Shown here one piece after another: positions 1-9,000 of a stretch of DNA of 42,562 nt (positions are counted from its first letter, which is position 1; each line of letters begins with the position of its first letter). Under the pieces are notes generated by a model, which made no database searches, was not told the DNA's origin, and saw only the letters and a list, made by a program, of their open reading frames with translations. A program made the position numbers and the translations under genes. Origin of the DNA: Terriglobia bacterium (GTDB lineage: Bacteria > Acidobacteriota > Terriglobia > Terriglobales > Acidobacteriaceae); NCBI GenBank assembly GCA_020073215.1, contig JAIQFO010000041.1, positions 1 through 42,562 on the forward strand, written 5' to 3'.

Positions 1-554
1 TCCAGTATCCGGAGGCCACTCAGTCCGGTGATGTCGTTCAGGACACGGTGAATCTGGAGGTTCATTTGGTCAAGCGCCTTCTGCATGTGCAGCACATGCT
101 CTGCCGCCATCTGGATCAGACTGCTGCGGTGTCTCCAGAGAGAGCGAATAGCACAAATGAAGCCAGGAGGACGGAAGCTGGCTCGCAACAGACCCACCGA
201 ATGGAGGTACTGAAGCCACTGGCAGTCGGACACGTCGGTCTTCCGGCCGGGCACATTCTTTACGTGCTGCGCGTTGACGAGACACACCTCTAGCCCGCGG
301 GACTCGAGGATCTGATACACGGGAATCCAGTACACACTCGTTGACTTCATTGCCACTGAGCGAATCCCGCGCTGCTGTAACCAGTCCACAAGTGCATTCA
401 GATCGCGAGTAAAGGTAGGGAAACTACGAACAGGTTGGGGATCACGATCAGCGCTGACTGCAACAAACAACTCGCTCGCGCCTACATCGATGCCGGCTGC
501 ATCCGGGTGCAAGATGGGCAATTCCTCACACCGTTTCTTTGACCTCTTCGCCAT
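1..554 (-). CDS. IS110-family transposase, N-terminal part (runs off left edge)
   Basis: An uninterrupted minus-strand reading frame starts with ATG at 554 behind a GGAGGAG ribosome site and stays open to base 1 (184 codons). It has the DEDD/RuvC-like N-terminal domain of IS110 transposases: AGIDVGAS with Asp23, then MKSTSVYW (70-ish), then GRKTDVSD with Asp107 and Asp110, then a helical region ending in NDITGLSG. IS110 enzymes move circular intermediates guided by a bridge RNA. The family's second acidic residue is normally in a MESTGVYW-like motif; here the Glu is Lys70 (AAG for GAG), which should abolish catalysis if the alignment is right. The C-terminal Tnp20 domain with the catalytic serine lies outside the window. 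Family assignment is secure; activity is doubtful. Confidence 0.85.
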   Translation of the reverse strand, partial: MAKRSKKRCEELPILHPDAAGIDVGASELFVAVSADRDPQPVRSFPTFTRDLNALVDWLQQRGIRSVAMKSTSVYWIPVYQILESRGLEVCLVNAQHVKNVPGRKTDVSDCQWLQYLHSVGLLRASFRPPGFICAIRSLWRHRSSLIQMAAEHVLHMQKALDQMNLQIHRVLNDITGLSGLRIL

Positions 555-740
555 TGGCTCCTCCGAGCTGCCGGTCGGATGCCCAAGGCGCGAATCAAAA
601 GCAAACTCCCAATCGAGATCGTCGTCAGCTGACGAGCGTCATCACACGTCTGTACGCAACCCCGGACCCACGCTTATCGTCGGGCTTCTGAAGCGCCAGT
701 GTCGGCGCGGGCTGTAGCTGTCATCCGACCGGCGCCCAGC
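555..740 (-). ncRNA. Candidate IS110 bridge-RNA region upstream of the transposase
   Basis: The non-coding leader 5' of the transposase start carries a perfect 12-bp inverted repeat, GCCGGTCGGATG at 570-581 and CATCCGACCGGC at 722-733, about 140 bp apart. In the IS110 group the bridge RNA is encoded in the non-coding end upstream of the transposase and is of similar size. The match in place, size and potential to fold is the only evidence; the internal loops were not modelled and the element end was not located. The repeat could instead mark the element terminus or be chance. Confidence 0.25.
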
Positions 741-883
741 ATCATCTCTCTCCTCGCGTTCCTTTACATCCTGTCTGGCCAACGCCAGTTGCACGCTTCC
801 CAGGACTAATCCGGCGTGTTGCGCCTGGTCCAGGGTCCGATGGGAATTGCTAACTCTTCACCCCGTGTTTTTTCGGATGCGTG
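741..883. other. Intergenic DNA between IS110 leader and glgX control region
   Basis: No convincing gene is seen. The stretch probably contains the junction of the insertion element with host DNA and the start of the glgX control region; the exact element end could not be fixed because IS110 elements lack long terminal inverted repeats. Confidence 0.4.
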
Positions 884-897
884 GTGATCAAGATCAC
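884..897. promoter_or_regulatory. CRP/FNR-like palindrome upstream of glgX
   Basis: GTGATCAAGATCAC is an inverted repeat with 6-bp perfect arms (GTGATC/GATCAC) around a central AA. It resembles sites of CRP/FNR-type regulators. A very similar element, 12 of 14 identical, lies at 9662-9675 upstream of the divergent-end operon that ends in glgP. If it acts as a class II activator site near -41, transcription would start around 932, which would make a translation start at 912 impossible. Confidence 0.5.
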
Positions 898-911
898 TGG
901 CAGTTTCTGTA

Positions 912-3182
912 ATGCGAATACGCAAGACGGCCGCTTGGCTTCTCGTGCAAGGATCAGAAGAGCGTCTATTATGGGATAGGTACAGGGACAGGTCGGTGAA
1001 GGCCGCTCAAAAACACCGGGCGTCAGTAGACGCAAAAATCGCGCAATCCACTTCCCTAACCGAATTAGACAGACTGCTGAGTCTGTGCGAAGTTCAATCT
1101 ACCCGCTCCGGCGTGCCCCTTCCCTTGGGGGCGCACGTGAGGGGCGATGGCGTCAACTTTGCCATCTTCAGTCGACATGCCATTGGGGTCCGCCTCGACC
1201 TGTTCGACCGCCCTGAAGATGCTATGCCGGTCCGGAGTTTCATCCTCAATCCCGCGCGCAACAAGACCGGCGATATTTGGCATGTATGGCTGGAGGGAAT
1301 CCGGCCGGGCCAGCTCTACGGGTTCCGCATTGCCGGGCCGTACAGTCCCCGAGAGGGACACCGTTTCAATGCGGACAAGCTGTTAGTCGATCCTTACGCG
1401 ACCGCTATTGCTCTGGTGCCTAATTGCGACTTTGGCGCGGCTCATGGCTACGATCCATCGTCGCCACAAAGGGACTTATCCTTGTCCCAGGTCGATGACG
1501 CCGCCACGGCTCCCAAGAGCCTCATCACCCACTCAGATTTCGACTGGAGGGAGGACCAACCCCTCTGCCACACCTGGGAATCGACCGTCATCTATGAGCT
1601 TCACGTGCGCGGCTATACCATCCATCCCAGCTCCGATGTTTCGTGCCCCGGAACCTATCACGGTGTGATCCAGAAGATACCGTACTTGAAGGATCTCGGG
1701 GTGACCGCAGTGGAGCTGATGCCGGTGCAGGAGTTCAACCAGCGGCAACTACTGCGGCACAATCCGCAAACCGGCGAGCGCCTCACGAATTATTGGGGGT
1801 ACGATCCGCTGGGCTTCTTCGCGCCTAAGGCCTCCTATGCGAGCGTCCGCGGAAACGGCGCACACGTGCTGGAATTCAAGGAGATGGTCCGCGTCTTCCA
1901 TGCCGAAGGACTGGAAGTGATCCTCGACGTGGTTTTTAACCACACCGTCGAGGGCAATGAGTTGGGGCCAACGCTGAGTCTCCGCGGAATCGACAACGCG
2001 ATCTACTACTGGCTGGACGACGACAAGCGTTTCTACCGGGACTTCACCGGAACCGGGCAGACGATCAACGCCACGCATCCGGTCGTACGCGATCTCATTC
2101 TGGATGCACTGCGCTATTGGGTGATGGAGATGCACGTCGACGGTTTCCGTTTCGACTTGGCCTCGGTCTTGGGCCGGGACCGTGGGGGCCATGTGTTGGC
2201 CGACGCGCCTCTGTTGGAGCGTATCGCCGAAGACCCGATTCTGCGCGACACCAAATTGATCGCCGAGGCTTGGGATGCCTGTGGAGCGTATCAGGTCGGA
2301 AGCTTCGCCGACCGCCGCTGGGCAGAGTGGAACGGCCGCTATCGGGATGATGTGCGCCGCTTCTGGCGCGGGGATGAAGGGCTGATGAGCCGCTTCGCCA
2401 GCCGGATTTGCGGAAGCTCCGACTTGTACAAAGGATCTGGGAAAGGGCCGGAGTGCAGCATTAACTTCATCACCTGCCACGATGGCTTCACCCTGAACGA
2501 CTTGGTCAGCTACGCGCGGAAACATAACGAGGCCAATGGGGAGGACAAACGGGACGGGGTGGACGAGAATTACAGCGCGAACTATGGCATCGAAGGGGAC
2601 TCTGACGACCCCACTTTCGAGACGGTGCGCTGCCAGCAGATCAAGAATTTTCTGCTGACCCTCGCCATCTCCCGAGGGGTTCCTATGCTGCTAGGAGGGG
2701 ACGAGTTCCGGCGCAGCCAGCGCGGCAACAACAACGCCTACTGCCAAGACAACGAAACGAGCTGGGTTGACTGGTCCCTTCTCCGGCAGAATAACGAGAT
2801 CTTCCGGTTTACTCGCGGCATGCTTGCGCTCCGCCGAGCAAACCTGGTTCTGCGCCGCGAGGCCTTTTACATCGAGCAAGACATTCAGTGGTTCAATCCC
2901 GCAGGAAACAGCCCCAATTGGTCCGATCCCTGTCAAAAGTGCGTAGCGTGTTTGGTGCGGGGGCAGAACGGGCCCGATCTGTATCTAATGTTCAACGCTG
3001 ATACGGAGGCGATCGCTTTCATCCTGCCGCCGCCCCTGCCGACAACATGGCGCCTCGTTGCCGATACCGCCAAGAGGCCACCGGGCGACTTTCGCGGCCC
3101 TGGAGGAGAGGAAGACATACTCGAGCAACCGGTGAGGTACGTCGTCGAACCCCGCTCCAGCGTAATCCTACTAGCGCGCTGA
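912..3182 (+). CDS. glgX: Glycogen debranching enzyme GlgX (GH13)
   Basis: Hydrolyses alpha-1,6 branch points in glycogen or phosphorylase limit dextrin in the cytoplasm. An N-terminal CBM48-like part (about 65-170: PLGAHVRGDGVNFAIFS) precedes a GH13 barrel with all four signature regions: DVVFNH (339-344), FRFD with nucleophile Asp415, IAEAWD with acid/base Glu452, and CHDGF with Asp524. The 756-residue frame is about 60-70 residues longer at the N-terminus than typical GlgX, has no ribosome site at ATG 912, and lies almost on top of a regulator-like palindrome; GTG at 996 is a plausible alternative start. The gene converges on glgP, the stop codons overlapping by 12 bp, so the two enzymes that strip glycogen are side by side but on opposite strands. 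Confidence 0.93.
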   Translation: MRIRKTAAWLLVQGSEERLLWDRYRDRSVKAAQKHRASVDAKIAQSTSLTELDRLLSLCEVQSTRSGVPLPLGAHVRGDGVNFAIFSRHAIGVRLDLFDRPEDAMPVRSFILNPARNKTGDIWHVWLEGIRPGQLYGFRIAGPYSPREGHRFNADKLLVDPYATAIALVPNCDFGAAHGYDPSSPQRDLSLSQVDDAATAPKSLITHSDFDWREDQPLCHTWESTVIYELHVRGYTIHPSSDVSCPGTYHGVIQKIPYLKDLGVTAVELMPVQEFNQRQLLRHNPQTGERLTNYWGYDPLGFFAPKASYASVRGNGAHVLEFKEMVRVFHAEGLEVILDVVFNHTVEGNELGPTLSLRGIDNAIYYWLDDDKRFYRDFTGTGQTINATHPVVRDLILDALRYWVMEMHVDGFRFDLASVLGRDRGGHVLADAPLLERIAEDPILRDTKLIAEAWDACGAYQVGSFADRRWAEWNGRYRDDVRRFWRGDEGLMSRFASRICGSSDLYKGSGKGPECSINFITCHDGFTLNDLVSYARKHNEANGEDKRDGVDENYSANYGIEGDSDDPTFETVRCQQIKNFLLTLAISRGVPMLLGGDEFRRSQRGNNNAYCQDNETSWVDWSLLRQNNEIFRFTRGMLALRRANLVLRREAFYIEQDIQWFNPAGNSPNWSDPCQKCVACLVRGQNGPDLYLMFNADTEAIAFILPPPLPTTWRLVADTAKRPPGDFRGPGGEEDILEQPVRYVVEPRSSVILLAR

Positions 3183-5669
3183 GCCCCCGCCACATTTTTC
3201 CAGAAGCTGCCCGCTGGCTTGACAGCTTCGAATGCCCCAAATGTCGTTCGCGTACTGAGTAACGGTGCGGTCGCTGGAAAACCTTCCGATTCGCGCAACG
3301 TTCAGGATCGCCATGCGTGCCCATCGATCTCGATCCCGGAAGGTTTCCGCCGCTTCCTCCTGCGCCGCCAGGTAGGCAGGCAGGTCTGCCAGGTGGAAAT
3401 GCTCGTCGCTTTCGTCCAAGAGCGAGCGAAAGATCCAGGCAAAGAGGTCCGGTTCCTGCGGGCAAAACAAGCGGGAAAGAAAGGCATCCATGACCCGCTT
3501 GAGGCGGGGATCGCGATCGTAATAGTCCTGCGGGCGATAGGAACTCTGTTGACGCATCGCCTGCAACTCGGCGGCCTTCAGTCCAAAAAGGAAGATGTTC
3601 TCCTGTCCAACTTCCTCCAGGATCTCAATATTGGCCCCATCGAAAGTGCCGATCGTCACGGCTCCATTGAGCGCCATCTTCATGCTGCCGGTTCCGGACG
3701 CTTCCTTGCCGGCGGTCGAGATCTGTTCACTGAGATCGGTGGCGGGGATGATCCTCTCCGCCAGCGAAACACGATAGTCCGGGACAAACACGACTTTCAT
3801 CAACTCGTTGGCGCGCGAGTCGTTGTTAATGACGCGGCCAACGTTGTGGATTAATTTAATGACTTGTTTGGCCAACCAGTAACCGGGCGCCGCCTTGCCG
3901 GCAAAAATGTAAGTGCGAGGCACGGTGGGTATCTTGCCGTCCTCGATCAGCGCCAGGTACTCATGGATGATATGCATGACGTTGAGCAGTTGCCGCTTGT
4001 AGGCGTGAATGCGTTTTACCTGCACATCGAAGAGAGAGTCCGGGTCCAATCTCACTCGCAAGCTGTCTCGAACGAGCACAATCAACCTTTCCTTGCTAGA
4101 CCGCTTGACCTGTCGGAACTCCTCCTGGAAACCCGAATCGGCCGCGTGGCGCTCCAGCGCTCGCAGCCGGTCAAGATCGGTAATCCAGCCGTCACCGATC
4201 GTCGAGCAGACCAGATCCGCCAGCGACGGGTTGGCGTGGACAAGCCAACGCCGCTGGCTTATGCCGTTCGTCTTGTTGTTGAACTTCTCCGGCCAGAGCT
4301 CGTAAAAATCGGGAGCCAACCGACTTCTTAACAGCCCACTATGAATGGCGGACACTCCATTGACCGAATGGCTTCCGATGATCGCCAGATTGACCATGCG
4401 AGCCTGTTTGGGCACCGAGTCCTCAATCAACGACACTTGTGTCAACCGCGCCGAATCTCGCGGATAAGCCGCAGCGACCTGCTCCATGAACCGGCGGTTG
4501 ATTTCATAGATGATCTGCAGGTGCCGCGGGAGCACATACTCTAAGAGCGCAATGGGCCACTTCTCCAGTGCCTCCGACGACAGCGTATGGTTGGTGTAGC
4601 CGAAGGTCTTCTGGGTGACTCCCCAGGCGTCCTCCCACGAGAGTTCCTTCTCATCCACCAGAATCCGCATTAGCTCGACAACCGCCAGAGCTGGATGTGT
4701 GTCGTTCAGTTGGATTGCGACCTTGGAGGAAAATTCCCGAAACGTACTGTGATTCTGCTGGAATCTGCGGACGATGTCGCGGACGGCACAGGCTACCAGA
4801 AAGTACTCCTGAACCAGGCGCAGTTCCTTGTTGGCAATTACCGCATCGGAGGGGTAGAGCACCTTGGAGATAATTTCGGACTGGATCTTTTGCTCGACGG
4901 CTTTGAAATAGTCACCGTCATTAAAGATCCGCATGTCAAAGTCGCGGGATGAACGCGCCGAGTAAAGGCGGAGGAAATGGACTGTTCCCCCGCCGTAACC
5001 CGGAATGAGCATGTCGTAGGGCAGGCCGATGAGAGCTTTCCAGTCCATCCACATGGGATTGTAGACACCGTGCCGATCGCTCCCATGCTCGATGCGGCCA
5101 TAGATAGGGACCATGCAGGCTTCATCCGGGCGGGCAATCTGCCAAGGGGAGCCTTGCGCGAGCCAGTTGTCGGCCAATTCGCGCTGGTAGCCATTATCGA
5201 TCTCTTGCTTGAACAGGCCATATTCGTAATTGATGCCGTAGCCGTAGCCGGGCAGGCCCAGGGTGGCGAGGGAATCCAGAAAACAAGCGGCCAGGCGGCC
5301 CAGCCCGCCGTTACCCAAGGCAGCATCCGGCTCACTCTCTTCCACTGTCTGCAAGTCTGTGCCGAGATGGCGCAGGGCCTGCCGGCATGACTCGTAAATT
5401 CCGAGATTTCGGAGATTACTCCCAAGGGATTGCCCGATCAGAAATTCGATTGACAGGTAGTACAGGCGCTTGGCGTCTTGCCTGCGGTATTCCTCCTCGG
5501 TCTCAAGCATCCGCTCCACCATGCGGTCGCGGACGGCCAGCGCAACTGCCGCGAAGCGCTCATGCGTGGAAAGATCGCGCCATGGTTTGCCTTGCGAAAA
5601 GATAGCGTGGCGGCAGATAGATTCCTGAAGGTCCAAAACCGCATCGACTGCTGTCGCGTAATGGCTCAT
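3171..5669 (-). CDS. glgP: Glycogen/maltodextrin phosphorylase GlgP (GT35)
   Basis: Phosphorolyses alpha-1,4-glucan chains to glucose-1-phosphate in the cytoplasm with pyridoxal phosphate. The protein has 832 residues, normal for the family. It shows the conserved N-terminal block (RLYYLSIEFLIGQSL, then ALGNGGLGRLAACFLDS), the nucleotide/substrate region (NDTHPALAV), and the PLP site GTGSMKMALNG with Schiff-base Lys664. ATG 5669 is preferred over GTG 5675 because AGGAG sits 5 bp before it. It is the last gene of an operon following the STAS gene (16 bp gap) and the phosphatase/kinase gene, suggesting that glycogen breakdown is expressed together with a stress-signalling module. Its 3' end overlaps the glgX stop codon on the other strand. 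Confidence 0.95.
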   Translation of the reverse strand: MSHYATAVDAVLDLQESICRHAIFSQGKPWRDLSTHERFAAVALAVRDRMVERMLETEEEYRRQDAKRLYYLSIEFLIGQSLGSNLRNLGIYESCRQALRHLGTDLQTVEESEPDAALGNGGLGRLAACFLDSLATLGLPGYGYGINYEYGLFKQEIDNGYQRELADNWLAQGSPWQIARPDEACMVPIYGRIEHGSDRHGVYNPMWMDWKALIGLPYDMLIPGYGGGTVHFLRLYSARSSRDFDMRIFNDGDYFKAVEQKIQSEIISKVLYPSDAVIANKELRLVQEYFLVACAVRDIVRRFQQNHSTFREFSSKVAIQLNDTHPALAVVELMRILVDEKELSWEDAWGVTQKTFGYTNHTLSSEALEKWPIALLEYVLPRHLQIIYEINRRFMEQVAAAYPRDSARLTQVSLIEDSVPKQARMVNLAIIGSHSVNGVSAIHSGLLRSRLAPDFYELWPEKFNNKTNGISQRRWLVHANPSLADLVCSTIGDGWITDLDRLRALERHAADSGFQEEFRQVKRSSKERLIVLVRDSLRVRLDPDSLFDVQVKRIHAYKRQLLNVMHIIHEYLALIEDGKIPTVPRTYIFAGKAAPGYWLAKQVIKLIHNVGRVINNDSRANELMKVVFVPDYRVSLAERIIPATDLSEQISTAGKEASGTGSMKMALNGAVTIGTFDGANIEILEEVGQENIFLFGLKAAELQAMRQQSSYRPQDYYDRDPRLKRVMDAFLSRLFCPQEPDLFAWIFRSLLDESDEHFHLADLPAYLAAQEEAAETFRDRDRWARMAILNVARIGRFSSDRTVTQYANDIWGIRSCQASGQLLEKCGGGSAR

Positions 5670-5685
5670 TGGCACTCCTGCCCAG

Positions 5686-6024
5686 TCAGGCCCGAAATGC
5701 GTGCACTGCTTCCTCCCTGGTGCCGAAGATATCGAATATCCGGTGCATCCGCACGAGTTCGAAGGCGGCTCGAACCTGTTTCGACATACCGCACAGCTCC
5801 AGGTCGCCGCCTTTCGCCGTCACTTGCCGCAAGCACGAGAGCATCGCTCCAAGGCCGGAACTATCCACAAAATGGAGGCGGCTCAGATCGATCACGAGCT
5901 TGGTACTGCCTTCCAAGACGGGCGCCATATCGCGCTTGAACTCACCAGCGTTACTGGCATCAAGTTCCTCCACCGGAATCTCCACAATGGCTACATCCTC
6001 TACCTTTTCCACAGTTATTTCCAT
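5686..6024 (-). CDS. STAS-domain anti-sigma factor antagonist (RsbV/SpoIIAA-like)
   Basis: A 112-residue single STAS domain. The DSSGLG motif (54-59) carries the serine, Ser55, equivalent to the phosphorylated Ser58 of SpoIIAA. In this family the unphosphorylated form binds the anti-sigma kinase and frees a sigma factor or other partner; a SpoIIE-type phosphatase reactivates it. Here the gene starts 10 bp inside the 3' end of a protein that contains both a phosphatase and an RsbW-like kinase domain, so the three switch activities are encoded in two overlapping genes. No sigma factor is seen nearby. Translational coupling is likely. The downstream gene is glgP. Confidence 0.9.
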   Translation of the reverse strand: MEITVEKVEDVAIVEIPVEELDASNAGEFKRDMAPVLEGSTKLVIDLSRLHFVDSSGLGAMLSCLRQVTAKGGDLELCGMSKQVRAAFELVRMHRIFDIFGTREEAVHAFRA

Positions 6025-9000
6025 CGGGTCTCGCTTTCGTTCCTCGTATGACTCTTAGAAAGTTTGACTAGAACCACACAGTTTTTCCCGCGTTCATCGC
6101 GGTAGTAACGCACCTCATCGACACTTCGACTGAGGATGTGGATGCCGAATCCTGACTCCCGCGAGCCGTCGAACGCCGGCAAAGGAGCGGTTGCTGGATC
6201 AAAGGGGTCTCCCAAGTGATGCAGCCGGATCGAGACGCGGCTGGGAAACGCTTCACCTTCAAGATCGATCCATTGGTCGCTGCGGCCATGGTAGGCATGT
6301 TTCATGATATTGCTGGCGGCCTCGTCGACCGCCAGTTCGAGTGCGTCTACGCTATCTTCATCCAGCAGGGGAACGGGAAGATTGCCGCAAAAGGAGCGCA
6401 CAAATTCGCGCGCGCGGCGGAGTTGTCGTAGATCACTCTGGATCTCGATCTCCGCCCGGGCAATCGGAACCTCGACTTCTTCAATGCGAATTGCCACGCT
6501 GGTCAAGTCGTCGTCAAGGCCGCCGGCCCCTGAGAAAGCAACGACGGTTTTGCGAATAGCCTCCACCAAGGCGGGGGGAGCGAGTTGGCCGTTAGTCCGG
6601 ACGCATTCCTCCAGGCGCTCCGTGCCAAACGGCTCCCCGTCGCAATTGCGGGCTTCGGTGATGCCATCGGAAAAAAAGAGCAGCAGGTCGCCCGGCTCGC
6701 ACGAAACCGAGACCTGCTCGTAAATTTCACCCTCGCGGACTCCCAGCGGCAGGTTGTTTCCATGCAGCACCTGGCTTAATCCCGTCCTGCCATGCAGGTG
6801 GACGATTCCAGTGTGCCCGCAGTCGACAACATCAAACCGGCGCTCTCCTACGTCGATGCGGGCATAACAGAGAGTTACAAAGCTTTCCAGATCGATCAAC
6901 TGGCGCACGATCTCAGCGTGCGCGAGCATAACGATGTCCTTGGGCTCGGGAAGCTTGCCGGTTGTAGAAAGCGCCATGAGGTGGCTGAGCGCTTTGAGGA
7001 AATGGGCCTTGGTAGCTGCGCCGAGCAGAGCGGCAGGAATTCCCTTACCCATCACGTCGCCGACGATCACATCCAGATCGCCTTCCCGATGTTTTATGAA
7101 AATGTAAAAGTCTCCGTCGATGCGCTGGGTGGGAATTGTCAGCGCGGCGATTCGAAGCCCTGGAACGTCGGCTGGCGGCTGATCGAGTAGCAGTGTCTGC
7201 TGGATTCTGCCGCCAATTTCGAATTCGCGCTCCCGGGCATTTTCCAGTTGGGTGTTCGCTGCCTGCAATTCGGCGGTTCGGGCCAGGACGCGCTGTTCCA
7301 GTTCGGCGTTGAGACTGCGGATTTCCTCCTCCGCCCGGGCGCGCTCGGCCCGAGTATGCAAGGTGGTGATTCCGAACGCCAAGTCACTGGCGAGCTCAGT
7401 CAAGAGTTCTACTTCCTCGGCGCTGAATGCATCGGGTTCCGCAGCATAGATGGTGAGGGCGCCGAAGACCTCCGAGTTGATAAGCAGCGGGATGGCGATG
7501 CTGGACGCATAACCGCGCTTCAGAGCCTCGGCTCGCCAGGGAGCAATTCGCGGATCGGTTGCCATGTGCTTGATAATGATGGTCTCCTGCGTGCGGATGC
7601 ATGTGCCGGTCGGCCCCCGGCCTCGCTTAGTGTCCGCCCATGTGATGTTCAGCCCGGCTACGTATCCCGCTTCCCAACCTGCCTGCGCGATGGGCGGTAC
7701 CGATTTTGCGTCATCATGCTCGGCGCGACCCACCCAACAGAGCCGATAGCCGGCTTCCTGCACAACGATGTCGCATACCTGCTGCAGCAAGGTGGATTCT
7801 TCGACAGCCCGGATCAGGGCCTGATTGCATTTGCTGAGGGCCCGGTTTGCCCGATTGATCTGGAGCAGCCGTTCCTGGGCCAGTTTCAGTTGGGTATTGT
7901 CCTGGACCGTACCAATTCCGCCGACAGCCTTGCGCCCGGCATCAAATTCCACTTGAGCCCGTTCGCGAACCCAACGCGATTCGCCGTCAACGAGGATGCG
8001 GTGTTCAATGTCATATGGTGATCCACGCAGGGCGCTGGTCCACGCCTTATCGACGTATTCCCGGTCGTCGGGGTGAACAGCCGCGAGGAAGGCTTCGTAT
8101 GTCAGGGACGTACCTATGGGCATTCCGAAAATGCGGAAGACTTCATTTGACCAGCTGAGCCGATTGTGGACGACATCCAGATGCCAGCTACCAATGTGCG
8201 CAACCTCCTGCGCCCGGTTTAGGTTGGCCTCACTCTCGCGCAGGGCTTCCTCGGTCCTGCAACGTCCGATCATCAGGCCTAGCACGTTGGCCGCGGCCTG
8301 GAGGAAGTGGACCTCGTCTCGGCTGAAGGTCCGGCGTCGCGCGGTGTGAGCGCCGAGGACGCCGTACGGGCCTGTACTGGTGGCGATGACGACGCTCATG
8401 CCACTGATAACACCGTGCTCGTGGAGAAGCGGGGGCCCGCTGAAACGCCTCTCGGTGCGCAGGTCTTCAACGATTACCGGTTGATCGGAAAGCAAGGTAT
8501 AGCCTGCTTGCGAATCCGTTCCCGCCCCAACCGTCGCATGCCCCACAAGCCCGTCCTTCCAGCCCACTCCGGAGCGAAGGAGCAATGCCTGGTTCTCTGG
8601 CAGCAACTCCAGTACCTTGCAGTATTCGACGTCCAGCGTCTGCGCCACGAGAGCGACAGCCTCGTCCAGCACATGACCGGAAGAGCCAGTACGAAGCGCG
8701 CGTAGACCGAGGTCAGCGACGGCGGCCTGGAGTCGGGCGAGCATTCGTATTTCGTTCTCGGCGCGCTGGCGTTCGGTAATGTCCCGAACGAAACCCTGCC
8801 ACCGGCCGTCGGGAAGAATCTTGGCGCTAACCTCGACCGGCAGGTAGGTTCCGTCTTTGCATAGGAGAGACCACTCGGCAATTTGAGGTTCTCCTCGCAG
8901 CAGCTGTTCCTTAGCTTGCCGCAGTCGGTCGACATCGGCGGGAGGAATGAGGTCGGAAATTAATTTTCCGATGATTTCCTCGCGGGAGTATCCAAGCATA

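Noticed and set aside
1749..2525. 258-codon minus-strand frame inside glgX
   Set aside because: Antisense shadow of the GH13 core; composition follows the codon structure of glgX and no motifs are present.
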